Positions 62,812-64,000 of a stretch of 64,000 nt of DNA are shown piece by piece. The DNA comes from Siphlonurus alternatus (lineage: Eukaryota > Arthropoda > Insecta > Ephemeroptera > Siphlonuridae). The notes beneath the pieces are model-generated. The model saw only the letters and a list, made by a program, of their open reading frames with translations. It was not told the DNA's origin and searched no databases. The stretch lies in contig OX463779.1 of NCBI GenBank assembly GCA_949825025.1, positions 33,180,203-33,244,202 on the forward strand, in the 5' to 3' direction. The stretch's first letter is position 1. Every line of letters begins with the position of its first letter. The translations under genes and the position numbers were made by a program.

Positions 62812-64000
62812 ATGCTGAAGGAACTTCTCGCTCTCGTTGCTCTCGCCAGCTTGTGCCGCGCTACCAGCATCTTTCCGGACATCAGCAAAGTGTATGGCAT
62901 TGGTAAGACGATTCGAGAATTTGTTTACCATTTTAATTTTTTTCATTAAATTTTGATGCATTACATCTTGCAATATCTATTATAGTTTCAAATTATAACA
63001 TAGTAAGGTTTTCACTTAAATATTCTGTGGTCCTTTTCTGGTATTTATTATATATATATTAAAATTTTATTATTGATATCATGAAAAGAAATAAAATATT
63101 ATGTTCAAATGTTAATTTTTTTTTTATATATATATTTATTTTACTTTTTTTTTTTTCTAGGTACGCCACTATGTGCACCTGGTAAAATTTACACTATCCC
63201 GCATCCCCAATTCTGTGACCGCTATTACTCGTGTATTGAAGGCTTCTTCCACGAGTGGCAGTGCAGAGACGGGCAGGCGTTCCAGCCGAACGGAGAATGT
63301 GTGTTCTCGCACTTGGTGAACTGCAGTTCGCGACCGTATTTACGTAAGTGCCGTTCATTAATTAATTACTTCATGGATGAGAACTATTAAAAATTAATTA
63401 TATAGTACATCATATATATGTATAATACACTGTATATAGTTATTTTATGGTGAATTGGTTCATATTTTTTATGTTCACGTGCATGCATGATCAAACAAAA
63501 TTAATTATTCAGAAGCTAAATTTAATTTTATCTTAAATAAAATAAATGTGTGAAAGAACTGACTTATTTTCAGGCGTATGATAATTGTAAAAATTGTTTT
63601 CCTAATTATTTTTTAATTAATAAAATTATTATTTTTATGCGATCAATAACTCATTATTTGTTTAAAACTAATCTGTGTCTCCATAATTGTTTAACAGAGC
63701 CTCCACAAGGATTTGGATTGTGTCCTCGTCTATACGGGTGGTTCCCTGACCCTTTCAAGGGCTGTAACTATCTTTACGAGTGTATCGAGGGTATTCCGAC
63801 CCAGCTAGTGTGCCCTGATGGGTTGATGTTTGACGCGAAGGATCGATTTTGCCGCGATGCTACTCCGGAAGAATTCAACCGCTGTTTTCGTAAGCTTGAG
63901 CCTTCTGTGACCGTGCAAGTAGACACAGAGTTACCTGCGCCTTTGCAAGTAGCTGAGCCAGCAGTCATGGAGGCGACAGGACCTATAACGCCAGTGTCCC
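62812..64000 (+). CDS. Peritrophin-like secreted protein, two CBM14 domains (3' end cut)
   Basis: Peritrophin-type domains bind chitin in the gut peritrophic matrix or cuticle. Exons: 62812-62902, 63161-63343 and 63698 to the window edge, phase-consistent. The signal peptide is MLKELLALVALASLCRA. Domain 1 has six cysteines spaced C-13-C-5-C-9-C-11-C-7-C, beginning CAPGKIYTIPHPQFC and including the aromatic YYSC. Domain 2 is C-13-C-5-C-9-C-12-C-10-C, beginning CPRLYGWFPDPFKGC. The chain continues into a proline-, valine- and glutamate-rich stretch after KLEPSVTVQVD, still open at 64000. Whether more domains or a mucin-like region follow is not visible. Each CBM14 domain occupies its own exon. 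Confidence 0.92.

Overview
The window is animal nuclear DNA and is very AT-rich. Coding exons are short, GC-richer and bounded by GT-AG introns, and microsatellites, hairpin (foldback) elements and LINE fragments fill most of the rest. A cluster of apolipoprotein D/crustacyanin-type lipocalins and a secreted protein with two peritrophin-type chitin-binding domains point to an arthropod. I favour a crustacean, but the sequence alone does not prove it.

Layout, left to right. (1) 1-5.2 kb: AT-rich DNA with two foldback elements, decayed LINE pieces and one unexplained GC-richer block. (2) 5.2-12.2 kb, minus strand: the 5' two thirds of membralin (TMEM259). Eight coding exons are readable with consistent phases, and the 3' exons lie beyond the left edge. 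Its introns hold a truncated LINE, a TTAA-flanked foldback and a non-autonomous hAT element with a perfect 8-bp target duplication. (3) 15.8-36.2 kb, minus strand: four tandem lipocalin genes, called L1 to L4 here, with shared exon structure and phases. L1 and L2 are a very recent duplicate pair whose start codon is split by intron 1. L3 and L4 form a second pair. L4 has a TAG exactly where the invariant GxW tryptophan belongs, so I list it as a pseudogene candidate. TATA boxes can be seen in front of all four. (4) 36-41 kb: intergenic transposon debris, including a 1.65-kb foldback whose ends are arrays of small hairpin modules. (5) 41.3-48.5 kb, minus strand: a TBC-domain gene resembling TBC1D31, with no visible WD40 exons. 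Its introns carry a 5S-rRNA-derived SINE, a TA-flanked MITE and a CR1/Jockey-like LINE. (6) 48.7-56.9 kb, plus strand: a complete 11-exon CDC23/APC8 gene, head to head with the TBC gene. (7) 57-62.5 kb: nested foldbacks, including a 1.66-kb element with two arms of about 755 bp that are close to perfect reverse complements. (8) 62.8-64 kb, plus strand: the 5' part of a two-domain peritrophin-like gene that runs off the right edge.

The genes do not form one pathway. Membralin (ER quality control), TBC1D31 (centriolar satellite/cilium) and CDC23 (anaphase-promoting complex) are housekeeping genes. The lipocalins and the peritrophin-like protein are secreted, lineage-expanded families. The most unusual content is the foldback DNA. 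At least five hairpin-forming families occur, some inserted into others, and two members share a hairpin-array terminal architecture that I cannot assign to a described superfamily.
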